In this document: positions 1 to 12,228 of the stretch, in pieces | Layout: every line of letters begins with the position of its first letter | Position numbering within the stretch: the stretch's first letter is position 1 | NCBI GenBank assembly: GCA_038496445.1 | Contig: JALMLS010000325.1 | Span: 1 to 64,000, forward strand | DNA from: Trichosphaerium sp. ATCC 40318 | Lineage: Eukaryota > Discosea > Flabellinia > Trichosidae | Length of the DNA: 64,000 nt | Reading direction: 5' to 3' | Translations under genes and position numbers: made by a program | Notes under the pieces: generated by a model | The model's input: the letters and a program-made list of their open reading frames with translations, nothing else | Database searches by the model: none | What the model was told of the DNA's origin: nothing

Positions 1-1745
1 AGAAAAACAACCGTTTGAACAAAGATTTTGGAAGGGTAGGTAAAAGATATTTTTTTTTTGTGTAATTCAATGATGCCGTACCTGCTGGACAACATGTAGG
101 TAGTATTGAAGAAATTCCCTTGCCTATCTTAGGTTCCATTGCGAGCAACATGGCTTTATACTAAAAGCAGATAATGAGATTTAATTAAAACCATCAACAG
201 AAACAAATCTCGAAGACTTCCTAGGAAAAAAAACAAACACCAACAAACGTACATTGCTCTCTGGGTATTTGTGTAGTTTAGAAAAATCTGGTGTACCCAA
301 AAGGTTTGTAAAAAGTAATAACAGTTCTTTGTTATTGCCTCCAGGAAATAGAGGACACCTATAAAACACAGACCGGTCAGTACTTCAAAAACTTTGCGAG
401 AAGGAAAAAGAAAAAACGGAAAAAAATAGAGTTCCAATCTTTTACCTCAACATGAGCTCCGCAAAAACGCAACCTGCGGCCCATATATCCACAGAGTGGT
501 CATACGCTTTCCCTTGTAGTAAAATTCCCTCTGGTGCTCTAAAGAACAAAGACATTTAATGAAACGATTCGAAACAAAAAAAACCCAAAAAAGCAATTTT
601 GAAGTCCTTTGAGTTTTTGGAGGTTCATGTATCATTTAGAAATTTATAAATACCTGTAATATGGTGTAGCCACTTGTGATAACATTGTCATACGTAAAGA
701 AGGTCCACAACATTCCGCTAAAACAAGAAAAAATTAGAACAATATTTATTTTTCCTTGTTTTCTTTTTTTTAGACTTTAAAGCAAACATAACAATATTTC
801 AAGCTTATAAGTACCTCTTCCCATACCCAAATCACATATCTAAAATAAAAACAGTAAGATCATTGTTATAGAATCCGCAGAAATTTGACAAACTTTTTCA
901 TTATTAAGAATATCCGAGAACTCGCTTACCTTCAGCGTGAGGCTCTTTTTATCAACTAAAATATTTTTTGGCTTCTACAAGGAGTTATATTAGAGCATAT
1001 GAGCGATAATAAAAGGGTTTTATTAAAAGGGACAAAAATCCCTTACTGTTTTCTTAATATTCGCGTACCAAGTCTCTATGAAGACAAGAGGCAGAGTGCA
1101 TATACTTTAGACCACATAGGAGTTGATACATAAACATCTAACAGAGAAAATGAATAAATTTCATTTTTTTTCAAAAAACGCCTTTTGAAAAATTTGCTAA
1201 CAGTGCGTAATTGTTTATAAACGCGTACTAGAACATGGTCTGGTGTTAAACAGGTTGAAGAGTTGATTATATTATCCAAATCGCAGTCCATTAAATCAAG
1301 AACGACATAGAGCTTGTCAAATTGATCCTTAGGTTTCTTTGTAATGATTTCTCGCAATCGGATAACCTGAATTGCAGTTTAGCGAATAGATTTCAGCAAA
1401 ACAGTCGAGCTACACGTACATTATCGTGTTGTAGGAACCGTAATAGCCTGATTTCCCGTAGAGCGCGTCTAGCAATGGCAAAATCGAATAAATGATGCAT
1501 TTGCTTAATAGCGACTAACTCTCCCGTTTTTAAATGTTTTGCACGCCTAATAATTGTTTGTATACTTTATTTGGCGCGAAAAGGAAGCACAGGCTCTTTT
1601 TGGTGGATCTGGTGAGAAAAGACCCTATTTAATGCACAACACCTTAAAACCGCACGTACCATACTGTAGCATACGCTCCGTGTCCAATTTCCTGCAGCAA
1701 CTGGTAATCTTCATTTAATGCTACGGGACTCAATAACCAGGACAT
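1..1745 (-). CDS. MAPK-like protein kinase (CMGC group), 3' end beyond window
   Basis: A Ser/Thr kinase split into short exons; translated pieces join into a MAPK-type catalytic domain. The ATG at 1745 opens MSWLLSPVALNEDYQLLQEI, followed by a glycine loop (GHGAYATVWRAK), the ATP lysine (VAIKQMHH), HRDLKPKN catalytic loop, DLG in place of DFG, a VATPYYRAPE segment, and SVDIWAAGCVFAELM. Exons seen: 1745-1660, 1546-1420, 1366-1229, 1137-1069, then five or more down to base 1, where the C-lobe runs out. The C-lobe exon (around 181-369) has CPLFPGGNNKELL. The activation segment (MLSQVATPYYRAPE) lacks the classical TEY and is closer to Nemo-like/atypical MAPKs. Introns mostly start GTACGT or GTACGC. 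Kinase assignment is firm; the subfamily is an inference. Confidence 0.85.
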
Positions 1746-1981
1746 TTACTGTACGAGAGGGAATGTATTACCAAAATGTAATAAAATATTTTCCAATAAG
1801 AAAAATCGTAAGTTACTCAAAACTCCTAGAAGTGACTTAACTTCGTGTAGATTTCAATGAAATCAGAGAAAAAAAAGAAAGTCAAGTTTGCTTTCAGTAC
1901 GCAAGTCAAACTGAACATTGGCGTTGTTTATGTATAGAATAAGCATAGTTAATATGCTATACACTATTGTATACAAGCATA

Positions 1982-4093
1982 CTACTGTCCGTAACCAAGT
2001 ACTGTCGCTACAGCCGCAACATTCATTTTGATAATTTCAGTCGCCATTGCTTTTGTCAACTTATCCTAAAGAGGTTTTTAGTCGCGTTTGGATTAGTCAT
2101 TAAGCATACAGGAGTATCGGTAGTCTTATGATAGTGAGAATAGCGACTCCAGTCGTTATCAATAGCCAAAAGAGTTGGCATGTCTCGCTTCAGGAATGAC
2201 ATGTGATCAGAGCCAAAAGGGCTGTAAGTAGTTGCCACAGGTCCCATTGATGTGTACTAGATATGTGTATAAGCGAAGGGGTGGAATAAAGATAGTGTAC
2301 GTACAGTCTCAGCTGCTTTTATAAACGGATCAAGGATAGCCGCGAATTGTCTATATGTCTCTAGTAGGACACGCAAATTGGTGGTACTTACAGAGTATGC
2401 AACCATATCCATGCACATAACCTAACAGCAGTACTTTAGGTCAATAAAATACTGAAGAAGTATCAGTTCACGCACAAGTTTGACTTTATTTTTATCGCCA
2501 TCTGAAACTATCTTACCAGCTTGGAAGTCGCTTCTAAGTAATAATCAATGATTACCATCAGATATTAATTGCGTACCCATAAAGACCTTGTTCTTCTCCG
2601 GAAAACCACATAAGAAAAACAGTTGAAGGTGGTGGGTTGTTACTAAACGTTGGTAAAAAATCAGTCTTGAGGCTGCACAAAAAAGCGAAGAAAATATGTC
2701 ACAGTTTGTTTATACCTGAAGACACGAGCCATCTCTAAAAGCGCAGCAGAACCACTGCCATCATCCTCAGCACCTGGAGCAAGTGTAGTTGGTCGTTCAG
2801 AGATGCTGTCATAGTCTAAAAATAAAGTCAAAAAAACCTTTCAACCCACGTGTCTTTTCCAACCAACAGAAATATGGCTAATGCCATTATAACGTACGAG
2901 CGCCTAAAATATACCAATCATCAGGATTTTGTGTACCATCTATACGTGCAATAACATTCCATGCTTGACGCGAACCTAAACACAAAAAGAAAAGTTAAAA
3001 ACTTTATTAAATACGAGCTCCTCTTTTCAAGTACCGATTGAGTATTGTTGGGAAGTAACCTGAATATTTCCATTTCCAATACCATCAAGATATCCTATTA
3101 TCCATTCCTATGGTATAGCAGTTTAGTAAGGTTCTTTGTGAGTGACAAGAGAAGTTGTTATAAATTTTTAGTCATAGTGTCTTTGTTGTACCTCTGAATT
3201 ACGTATATCATCACCGTATGTGTACCTGTTAAAGTTGGCAAGAGTAGTAACTTGAGAAAACCATCTGCTTTCACTCAATTCAGCCAGCTATATTTGATTA
3301 ACTTACAAAAGAAAATGTTTTTCGTATGTTTTGTGTTGTACCATCTCTTCAATTGTTGGGTTCTTTATGCTTACAGTCTTGTTATAACTCTCGTTATTTT
3401 CAGTGTATCTCATCAATACAGTGTTTGGCTCAAATCTCATAGCAATTGGATCACGAGCACTTGGGACAAGTCGCTTTACATCTTCAACCTAAAAACGAAC
3501 TTTCAAAACCAACCAATCACAAAAGAATGAGTTTTTAACACGTCACGTGACATCGAAGCGACATTTTTGTGTAAAGTTTCTTTTTTGTTACTTGAGCGCC
3601 ATTCGTACGGTATCATAAAACTGTAAAACACGTACATTGAAAGTGTATGGCTCAGTGATGCTGAATATGGAATATCCGCGGTGAGAAATCAATTCTTGGG
3701 CTTCACGAGCGTTCAAAGTTACTGGTTCTCTCCAACGTAAAAGAAGGAACCTATGTAGAGCAGTTGAGCAAAGAAATACGTCGTTGGCAGGGAAAGGTAT
3801 GTTGATTTTTCACAATGACAAAATAAAAAAGCTGCGTATTGTACATACTCTTGGTGATCACTTTTTGACAACTGACTGTGCGAAAAATCAATGTTGTGAG
3901 CTGACAACATTTTTTCCAAACTTTTACCAAGTATAGCAAGCTTGTCGCCTATTTCAATCCACCAATCAACTCCCGGTAAGTTTTTGATTGTATTCAACTT
4001 GTTATAACCAGCATTCTCTATTTCAGCCACATAAAAGTCTTTACATAGCACCAAGGCGACAATACACAAGATAATAGCAGCTGTGCGTACCAT
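1982..4093 (-). CDS. Secreted/lysosomal M28-family zinc aminopeptidase
   Basis: Starts at 4093 with a clear signal peptide (MVRTAAIILCIVALVLC), so the product enters the secretory or lysosomal route. Spliced exons give the M28 core: ILGAHYDSISERP (first zinc His and Asp, with the His codon split by an intron), APGAEDDGSGSAALLEMARV (bridging Asp), FLMWFSGEEQGLYG (catalytic Glu pair), MCMDMVAYSVSTTNLR (zinc Asp), and SRYSHYHKTTDTP (last zinc His). All expected metal and catalytic residues are visible. M28 enzymes remove N-terminal residues from peptides; the closest resemblance is to leucyl aminopeptidase/carboxypeptidase Q-like members. The last exon ends GYGQ and stop at 1982. About ten exons; the boundary near 2410-2530 could not be fixed. 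It lies 237 bp downstream of the kinase start on the same strand. Confidence 0.88.
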
Positions 4094-5230
4094 TTTGCTC
4101 AGCTAGCACCTTTTTTCGACTGTTTTTGACTAAATACAGAACACTCGCTCAGCAAACAAAATCACGTGCCAATTTATTTACTGCCAGAAACCCAAGCAGA
4201 GCGCTACTATATCGCTCTTGGGTATAAAAATTCGCTTGAATATTGACTTGTAGCCTGTTTTAGCCTGGTACGTGTCTAGCCAAGAGTCACAGTATTGAAT
4301 TTGCACCGGAGCGATGTAAAGCATCCATCACGCTCGAACAATGAATACACAGCCATTTTTCGCGAGTCTTTTTTTTAGGAATGCAATTTGGACCATTAAC
4401 GTCATCACGGTGGACTTGCCGCGTCGATTTGGACATACTGCTTCAGTTGGCTAAAGCCACTGTTGACGATTTGTAGCTTAGACCAATAAAAAGAGTACCA
4501 AAGAATTATTTGTTTATCACGTTGTATAAAACGTTCACTAGAAGTGCCTCAAAAGGCGATACCACGACAAGACAATCGAAGCAATGGCCTCAATAAGCTG
4601 ACATTTGCATATGAGCTCATGACTATCCTGTGGACTGACACCACTATCATTCTTGCCTATTCCCCAGCGAGGTTACACATTTTAGGTTGTTCGAAAGTCA
4701 AACAGATTGTGCTCCAAACCTTCCCAAACACAATACTGTTACCACTATGGTCTAATAAGGGCAATCCTTTCCAAAGTTTAGTTGGTACTAAAATTAAACA
4801 CTGAAGAGAAGGCACACAACGCGACGCGGGTAAGATGCCAAAAGACCCAAAAAATACCTAAAGTGCAGTTTTATTGTAACAGACTTTTGACTACTATCCC
4901 TTTAATTTCGGGAGTACTAAGTCTTAACTACTAATTAATGTATGACACGATACAAATGAATAAGATCTTTATCCAGCTTTCTTACAAACAAAAACCCGCA
5001 ACCTGCGGCAGCGTTGCTTTTTCGAAAAAGCACTTTCCTTTTTTAGACATCTTTTCTTTTTAATTAGAAATACAAAACTCCATAATCGTAATGTATCTAC
5101 ATATAGAGGCGCTTGAGAACCGATTAAAGTATATGTCCCGATATTCCCGACATTTGAGGAGCAATAAAATTGATAAAACAAACACGTCACCAAAAATTTT
5201 ATTGTTTTTAGTCGAAAAGCCCGTAAGATT
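4094..5230. other. Divergent intergenic region
   Basis: Shared upstream space between the M28 peptidase (minus) and the homeodomain gene (plus). An 86-codon plus-strand frame at 4544-4804 has no recognisable domain, no signal peptide and no neighbouring exon, so I do not call it a gene. One CACGTG motif lies near 4162, 70 bp upstream of the peptidase start. No RNA gene recognised. Confidence 0.5.
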
Positions 5231-5773
5231 ATGGAGCTCTATAAAATACTATCTCCTATACCTAAATCGCTTTTACCACAACAAGGGAAGTACGAGACTA
5301 AATATAAAGCTCCTACAAGGAAGAAAACGCTCGCTTGGCACGATGCAACAACGAAGATAGAAAAAACCATCAAAAAAGCAAAACAAACCAAACGATGTGG
5401 GCGTAAGCGTAAACAAAGACCAGACGGATGCATTATTAAAAAAAGAAGACGTCTTACGAGTAAAAGAAGAGCTTTTACAATGATCGAAAAGCGTATGCTT
5501 GAGGATGCCTTCAGTATTGCTACATTTCCTGATGAAGATTGCCAAAATCGTCTTTCGAAAGCTCTCAATATATCAACACAAAGAGTACGTATATGGTTCC
5601 AAAACAGGCGTGCAAGACGCAAACGCATTCAGAATAAGCTGGAACGGGAAGAAAAGAAGAGGAGGATACAAGCATACCTCCAAAATGAAGGCAATTCGGC
5701 TCGGTTGGAATGTAGAAGAAACTTGTATGAAGCATTGTGTCATACTCCCATCGACGTACAACAAGCAAGCTAA
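5231..5773 (+). CDS. Homeodomain transcription factor
   Basis: A single uninterrupted 180-codon frame. The homeodomain spans about residues 75-135: a basic N-terminal arm (KKRRRLTSKRRAFT), helix 1 (MIEKRMLEDAFSI), helix 2 (DCQNRLSKALNIS) and a textbook recognition helix, TQRVRIWFQNRRARRKR, with the invariant W, F, N and R residues. The N-terminal half is highly basic (KKAKQTKRCGRKRKQRP), probably nuclear localisation. Family knowledge: sequence-specific DNA-binding regulator. Spacing after helix 1 (FSIATFPDEDCQN) looks like a typical, non-TALE homeodomain. It appears intronless, unlike most neighbours. The ATG at 5231 gives the longest in-frame product; a downstream start cannot be excluded because the first 60 residues are not conserved in any way I recognise. 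Confidence 0.9.
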   Translation: MELYKILSPIPKSLLPQQGKYETKYKAPTRKKTLAWHDATTKIEKTIKKAKQTKRCGRKRKQRPDGCIIKKRRRLTSKRRAFTMIEKRMLEDAFSIATFPDEDCQNRLSKALNISTQRVRIWFQNRRARRKRIQNKLEREEKKRRIQAYLQNEGNSARLECRRNLYEALCHTPIDVQQAS

Positions 5774-7373
5774 CTTGAATGTAGCTAAACATTCCTCTAC
5801 ACATAGCGTAGTAAATCTACATATAAGCAGCTCCAGTGATAGTTCGGTATAACGCAGGCTAGCGTTGATAAACCAAGAAAGCAAAAAAAAAAAACCCCAA
5901 TTAAAAGACGTCCTATAGTGGTAGTTTACATTTAGTGGATTAATACATTTTATGTAAATATGTAAGATACATAAACGATGATGTCGTGATGTACCGTCAG
6001 CCTATTAAAAATCATAGTGATTTTTTATGGAACCAAACTCAATAGGATTTTTAGCCTGAAATGAGCTGAGGTTGGATAGGGTATGATGTGAAAATTAGTA
6101 CTTCCTTTTAATTGTACAAAAAAAAGACATTGAAAGCACCAGCCTCCCATCATTATGGTAAGCTACGCTAACCGCGTTTTATAACTTGTCAATAATAAAT
6201 ATGTGGCGAATTCGTTACGTTAGTTTGTTTATTCACCCTTTTGTGACGCGTATTTCCAAGGAAACTTTTATTCACATGCTGAAAAGAATGAAATTTCTGC
6301 TTCGATCAATTGATACTAGTGAACCTAATACAGTCGCTAGCCAAGAAAAAAGTTAAGAATTCTGAGATTGTGATATTACTAACTCGTAATAGGAACCAGT
6401 ATTGTGACTTTTAAAATAAACCGTATCTCATTATATTTCCTACCAGTCTGTAAATGTTAAAATGAAGACTCTATAACCGTAATATTTCTCAGCAATTGTG
6501 ATTTTGCTAACCCATAAAAGGAACCAGGCCTGTATCCTGTACAAGGACCCCATAATAGTATTGTGACTTTTAAAATAAACCGTATCTCGTTATATTTCCT
6601 AACAGTCTGTATGTTAAAATGAAGACTCTCAAATCGTAATATTTCTCAGCACGTGTGATTTTGCTAACCCATAAAAGGTGTTTGTTCTGAATCCTATTTC
6701 TCGAAACTTTGCTAAAATCCCGGTCACATATTCAGTACTACTACAACCTACCATTCATAAAACTCTTTTAGTGTCTATATCAATGTAAACTAAAGCAATT
6801 GAAGCTTGGGTAATCAAAAAGTAAAGTCAGAAAAACACAAAAGGATTTAATAACTACGAAGCATATTTTATTTTCCCGGCGACAAACCATATCCCTTGTC
6901 ATATCCACCTGTTTAGTAAGTCATTTCAACTTGAAATCAACGCCACAGTGGTCACTACAGTGGGTTTTTTTCAAAAAACTGAATCACTAAACCATTGACA
7001 ACACGAGAAGCTTCGTGGAGAAAAAGCGTAGGCAAGCTGGACTAAAGCGCTTTAGGCTACCCTTTAGGACTGCCATAATTGTAAAAAGGATCCAGCGCAT
7101 ATCACAACATAGCAGTACTTTCTATCACATGACACCATAAAGCAAGTTCAGCAAGGGGCCCTTAAGTAAGGACGGGAGGAGCCAAGAAGTAGCACACTTC
7201 CCAAAATCACAAAGTCTGTTCACATATCCGACGAGCCGTGAAGAAAAAACGTACCAGCGATATAGAATATAACCGTGAAGCAATTTGGAAGGATTTGGTT
7301 TAGTACACATTGCGGATTGGTAAAACTTAGTTTTGGTGGCAAAACTAAGAACACTCAAACACTCGTCTCACAA
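5774..7373. other. Intergenic region
   Basis: No gene is supported in these 1.6 kb. It contains the tandem repeat at 6367-6678. Short frames at 7125-7358 (minus) and upstream of 7374 (plus) lack any domain; the latter is read-through upstream of the SibA-like start codon. Confidence 0.5.
6367..6678. repeat. Tandem repeat, units of about 127 and 158 bp
   Basis: The stretch TGTGATTTTGCTAACCCATA recurs near 6369 (variant), 6497 and 6654. The block TTGTGACTTTTAAAATAAAC recurs near 6402 and 6560, and the following TCTGTA...TGTTAAAATGAAGACTCT segment is shared too. The unit starting near 6497 carries about 31 extra bases (around 6528-6558) missing from the first unit; the third is a partial copy of about 26 bp. 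AT-rich and non-coding. Confidence 0.8.
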
Positions 7374-10300
7374 ATGAAGCAGCATCTCTGTTTGCTTCTC
7401 TTATTATCAATTTTGGGCGCCTCTTGGGCTGCCGGAAGAGCAAGGTTTACAGCGACAGATGTTACCATTAGAAACAGGCCTTTCATTACAGTAAGTTACC
7501 ATCAGAAACAACTAAAAGAGTACCTGTAACGTACCGGAAACAAAGAAAGCGGTAACTTCAAAAAAGCTGTTTCTGTAACACGATAAATTTAGTTTAGATT
7601 TTTTTTGATGCTACGTTTTTTGCCCTCGCGACAATTTACCGCCCGGACACGCTGTTCCGGTGTATTCGGGACATATTACAAAATTCTCAAGCGTTTTTAG
7701 GGAACACTCACGGCATCTAAAATGTATTATGATAAAGCCGGAGAAAGAATTGGTTGGTACGTTACCTTTGTTATTTGTTTTGTTCCGGCGAAAATTACTC
7801 TTAAACTAAACCTTTCTTACACAATTGTTACAGGGACTACACATCTTTTGCGCAAGGATCTATAAGCGAGGCTTTCCTTTATGCCGAGGTACACAACGCC
7901 TGCTTTTACTTAAAATAGAAGGCGAGAAAAATTGACGCGTTACTTTTACAGAATATACGTCTAAGAAAGTGTGCGGATTCTTGTGAAGGTTATGGTGAGG
8001 ATAGACAGGTTCCGGATCTCGTATCTTCAGGTAGTAGAAGCGGTACTCGTAACGGATGTGATTGCTACAACGAGAGCCCATCTGCAAATAACGGAGAGGT
8101 CGACACACTTTGTTTCGATGGAAACAACATCTGCTAGTACGCAAAAAAGAAAAAAAAAAAGCATAAAATCACGTGATAACGAAATTTCGTCACGTGATAA
8201 ATTTTTCGGACAAAGGCGATAGTAGCGCTAACGTATTAATTTAGCGTCGAGTTTTCGAGCGGAGAAACATGGGAGTTTGATAACGATAAAATATCAACTG
8301 CTTCATTCCCTGCAGACGCCTTCTTGGACAGCGTTGCTGAAAAAAAGTACTTGCCCTTTTTTTTTTCGCTTTTTTACAAATTCACTGCCACTTTCTTCAA
8401 TTTTCTTGTGGCTAAGATTATCGCCTATTATAATCTTCCACACCATTCTACTCTTTCAATCATTTTCTTTGTTTAAACTGCTCTGTTATGCGCGGGGTAC
8501 AGTAATAACCGTTTACAATAGAAAACAGCCAAATGGAGGAGGATGTACTGACGAGTGCAGTCAAGTATTTGATATTGTATTGGTACTTGATGAATCTGGT
8601 TCTATTGACAATAACGAGGTACGTCAGTTAAAAATACTGTTGTTTATCGCTAAAATACGAGTTTAGTGGAAAGACTTGAAAGCTTTCGCAGTACAATTGG
8701 TTGAAGCTTTCGAAGTTGGCACAAACGGAGCTAATTTTGGCACGTGACCGCATGAGAACGTTTTATTCAAACTTTATTAATAATGTTTGTTTTAGCTATT
8801 AAATTGTACGCCAGTAGTGGACGTAACCTATTGCAAATGTCAGCGAATAAAAACTCAATTACAAATCAACTTGAAAGTGAGTTACAAAAAAAACCCAAAC
8901 AAAACGAAGAAAAACAAAAAACTTTTATCTTCTTTTTTTCTCTGTTTTCTCTCTGATGCCCCTTCTCTAGACATTAGCAAACGCGGAGGATCTACATGTA
9001 TTGGATGTGGTATACAGCTTGCTGTAGACGAGCTTAACCGCAGAAGACGTCCAAATGTTCCAGCTGTACGCCAATACAAAAAAAAAATTAGCCAAGCAAA
9101 CTAAGACCTACAGTCCTAACCTCAACTAACCTCTTTCAACAGCTTATTGTTACCTTAACTGACGGACGTAATAACCGACCTTCTGGAAGCTTTGATTCAC
9201 ACTTGACAACTCATACTAATAGCGCAAGAAACGTAAGTTCAGAGCATCCTCAAAAATATGACGTACTTACAATTTTGTTTTCAAAAAGGCTGGATACAAG
9301 ATGGTTTCTGTTGGTGTTGGTAATAATCTAAATCAAGATGACTTGAAAAAGATTACATCAGTATGGCCTGATGATCATATCTTGGTACAAGACTTCTCAA
9401 CACTTGAAGCAAAACTTTCTGATATTTTAACTGTTATCTGTCCTGGTACGTCACTCCTTGCTTCCTAAAGCACAAATCCACCTTAATAACGATTCAACTA
9501 GTCAATACCGACAATGATTGTGGTGCTACCTGTAAAGGATTCTGTCACTGTGGTCAAGAATGTACTTGCCCATCAACTTGTGAACCAATCGATAAGTGTC
9601 ATACAGCACGTTGTGTTGCATCTGCTGGTTTTGCTTGTGTACAAGAGGCAATCAAATGTGATGATGGAAACCTTTGCACAACAGATACATGCAACCCAAA
9701 CAGTACGTTCTACAATGACTTTCTTTAATTGAGACTTACGAATTTGTTCCAAAACAGCTGGATGCGTTTTCACTGATATCAGCTCACAGTGTGACTCTAA
9801 CTCTGATTGTATCATTGATAGTTGTGATCCTAAACTTGGTGTACGATATTTTCAAAGTTTTGTGGTACACTGTGCGGTTGCTGACATATTTCTTCTTTTT
9901 GTAGTGTTTGACAACAGACAAGAGTTGTCCTGTCGTTGATAAATGTATCGAAATGAGATGTGACAATCCAGGAGGTTGCCAAGATATCATCATAGACAAC
10001 TCTACATGCTTTGATCGTGCTCCTGGACGTACAAAGAATGCTTGTTGGCAACACTGGTGTGATGGTGCGAAAACAGATTTTGAGACATTTAAAAAACAAC
10101 ACATATTATCTCACTTTCAAAGTACTGCTTCTAAACCCTCCTTCCTTAGATGGATGCAAACGTAAAAGTCTAGAATGTGATTTCGGAGACAAATGTAGAG
10201 TATACGGTTGTGATGAAAACACAGGATGTACAGATGAACCAAGAGACTGTCAAGGAAATGATCTTTGCACTGTATACGATTGTGATTGTACGTTGCTGAA

Positions 10301-12228
10301 ATTTGTTTGCCATCCCTTTTTTGTCACATGTTTGTTCTTCGTTCTTCTTATTTACAATTCCAATTAGCTACTGTCGGTTGTACAGAAAGACCAAAGGATT
10401 GTAACGATAATCAAGTTTGTACCACAGACACGTGTAATCCAGCAAATGGCCAGTAAGTATTTCAAGGCCTAAGGCTCTTTTTCTAATTGCTAACCCTTCT
10501 CTAGATGTGTACACACACCAGCAGACGATTGTGGACCATGTCAATACTCCAATGGTGGAGTTGTCAACTGTACTGTCATACTAGCAAGTCAGCTCGCCGT
10601 AAGTTTTTTACAAATACTTCAACGAAAAGTTATCCCCATCTAAACACCGTTTTTAGTCTGATATGTGTCAAAACCCATTCTGCGACCTAACAGGTCCAAA
10701 AGGTGATCCTGAGATAAATTGTAAATTAGAAGATACAAAATCAAAATGTGACACGTGCGTCATCAAAAAACTAAAACAGTCTATTCAGATTCTGTTTTTT
10801 TACAAAATCATCGTAATTCTTACCTCTTTACCCTTTTTAGACCAAACATGTGTATCAACAGTGCCTGTAATATTTTAACTGGCGAATGTGATGTATCTGC
10901 TGTTGTATGTGAATCCAATGACGCTTGTATCATCGATTCATGTAATCCAGATAGTACGTTTCCGTTGTCTTTTGTTGCTTGTTCTATAATTTGTTTTCTT
11001 ACATTCTCTCCACAGGTGGATGTGTAACTGAAGCTCGCGTTTGTGAGAAACGAGATGAATGTGAAGAAGTCTCTTGTGATAAGTAAGTGCACATGACCGT
11101 AGTCAGTCAATAAGAAACACAAAATAACTTTGTTCTTTAGAGATACAGGATGTGTTTACACTCCAAAGAACTGTGATTTCGGTGATCCTTGCAAGATCTA
11201 CTCTTGTGATCCTTCATCAGGTTGCCAAGAAGAAATCAAGTGCAAACCAATCAACAATTGCTTCAATAACACATGTGACGCCATGACTGGAAACTGTTCG
11301 GCAGTAGATCTATGTGACGACAAAAATGAGTACGATCATTTTTCCTGTTTGCAGATGATACTTACTGGTTTTATTCAAGGTGTACTATTGACACTTGTGA
11401 TTTGAGCGTTACAGGTGGTATGTGTGTCACTGAAACCATCAACGCAACCGAGGTTTGTAATGATTTCGATGGCTGTACCAATGATATTTGCGAGTACGTT
11501 TCAATCTTTTTAAACACGTTGGGTTAGTTGTCTTGTTTACTTATTGTTTTTACTCTAGTCCTTCAATTGGATGTGTTAATGAATACGAGGAGTGTCCAAA
11601 TTTTAACTCAACTCTAGAATGTTTGGTGGCTTCACCTTGTCATCCGTAAGAAAACAACTCTTTTTTTTTTTTTTCATTTGTTCATTACTAACCTTGGATT
11701 TTTTCGTAGACTACTAGGATGTCGTATTGGAAGTTTCGACTGTGATCCTATTGATAGTTGTCATATTGCTGATTGCGTATTTGTGTAAGTAGAATTTTTC
11801 GAGATGAGCTAATTTTGTGATAACACGAAGCGCCTTAAGCTGTGCTCAAGAAACTACAACAAACATTCGATTTAACTTTTTTTTACAGAAACGCCACAGC
11901 CACTGAAGACTCAAAGAACACATGTGAAAACACTAAAGTAGACAATGTCTTATGTGTGATTGGTGCTGGAGCTGTAGCAGGTCTATCAATCGGTGCAGGT
12001 ACGCAACAGCGTCACGAAAACCCACAATTCGCCTATTCTAACTTATACCTTTAAGGTGTTTTGGCTGTAATCATCATTGCTGTCATTGTAGCACTTATAC
12101 TCGCTTCTCTTGCTGCTGCCAAAGCTTACCAAGTTCTTACTGCCGATGGAATGGACAGTGGAGCAGCACAAAGCTCTCAAATATTCAAACCTGATGGTGT
12201 TGAAGGAGAGAGCCAAATCTTTGCTTAA
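7374..12228 (+). CDS. SibA-like (integrin-beta-like) adhesion protein: VWA domain, CTDC-type cysteine repeats, one membrane span
   Basis: Start at 7374 gives a signal peptide (MKQHLCLLLLLSILGASWA). After a Cys-containing N-terminal part come VWA exons: FDIVLVLDESGSIDNNE (MIDAS DxSxS), TCIGCGIQLAVDELN, and LIVTLTDGRNN (MIDAS Asp). From about 9.5 to 11.8 kb there are many repeats of the Dictyostelium CTDC type (Pfam PF00526), e.g. CDDGNLCTTDTCNPN and CDSNSDCIIDSCDP. The C terminus has a Gly/Ala-rich membrane span (VIGAGAVAGLSIGAG then VLAVIIIAVIVALILASLAA) and a short tail with two spaced SQIF motifs, ending at 12228. This order matches Dictyostelium Sib proteins, which mediate adhesion and bind talin through tail NPxY motifs; here SQIF sits in place of NPxY (inference). 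About 20 exons with GTACGT-type introns; the junction near 8346-8504 is unresolved. Confidence 0.85.

Noticed and set aside
4544-4804. 86-codon plus-strand frame
   Set aside because: No domain, no splice partner, no signal peptide; length is possible by chance in open AT-rich DNA.
5239-5628. Minus-strand frames (129 and 90 codons) over the homeodomain gene
   Set aside because: They are antisense shadows of a conserved homeodomain frame, with no domain of their own.
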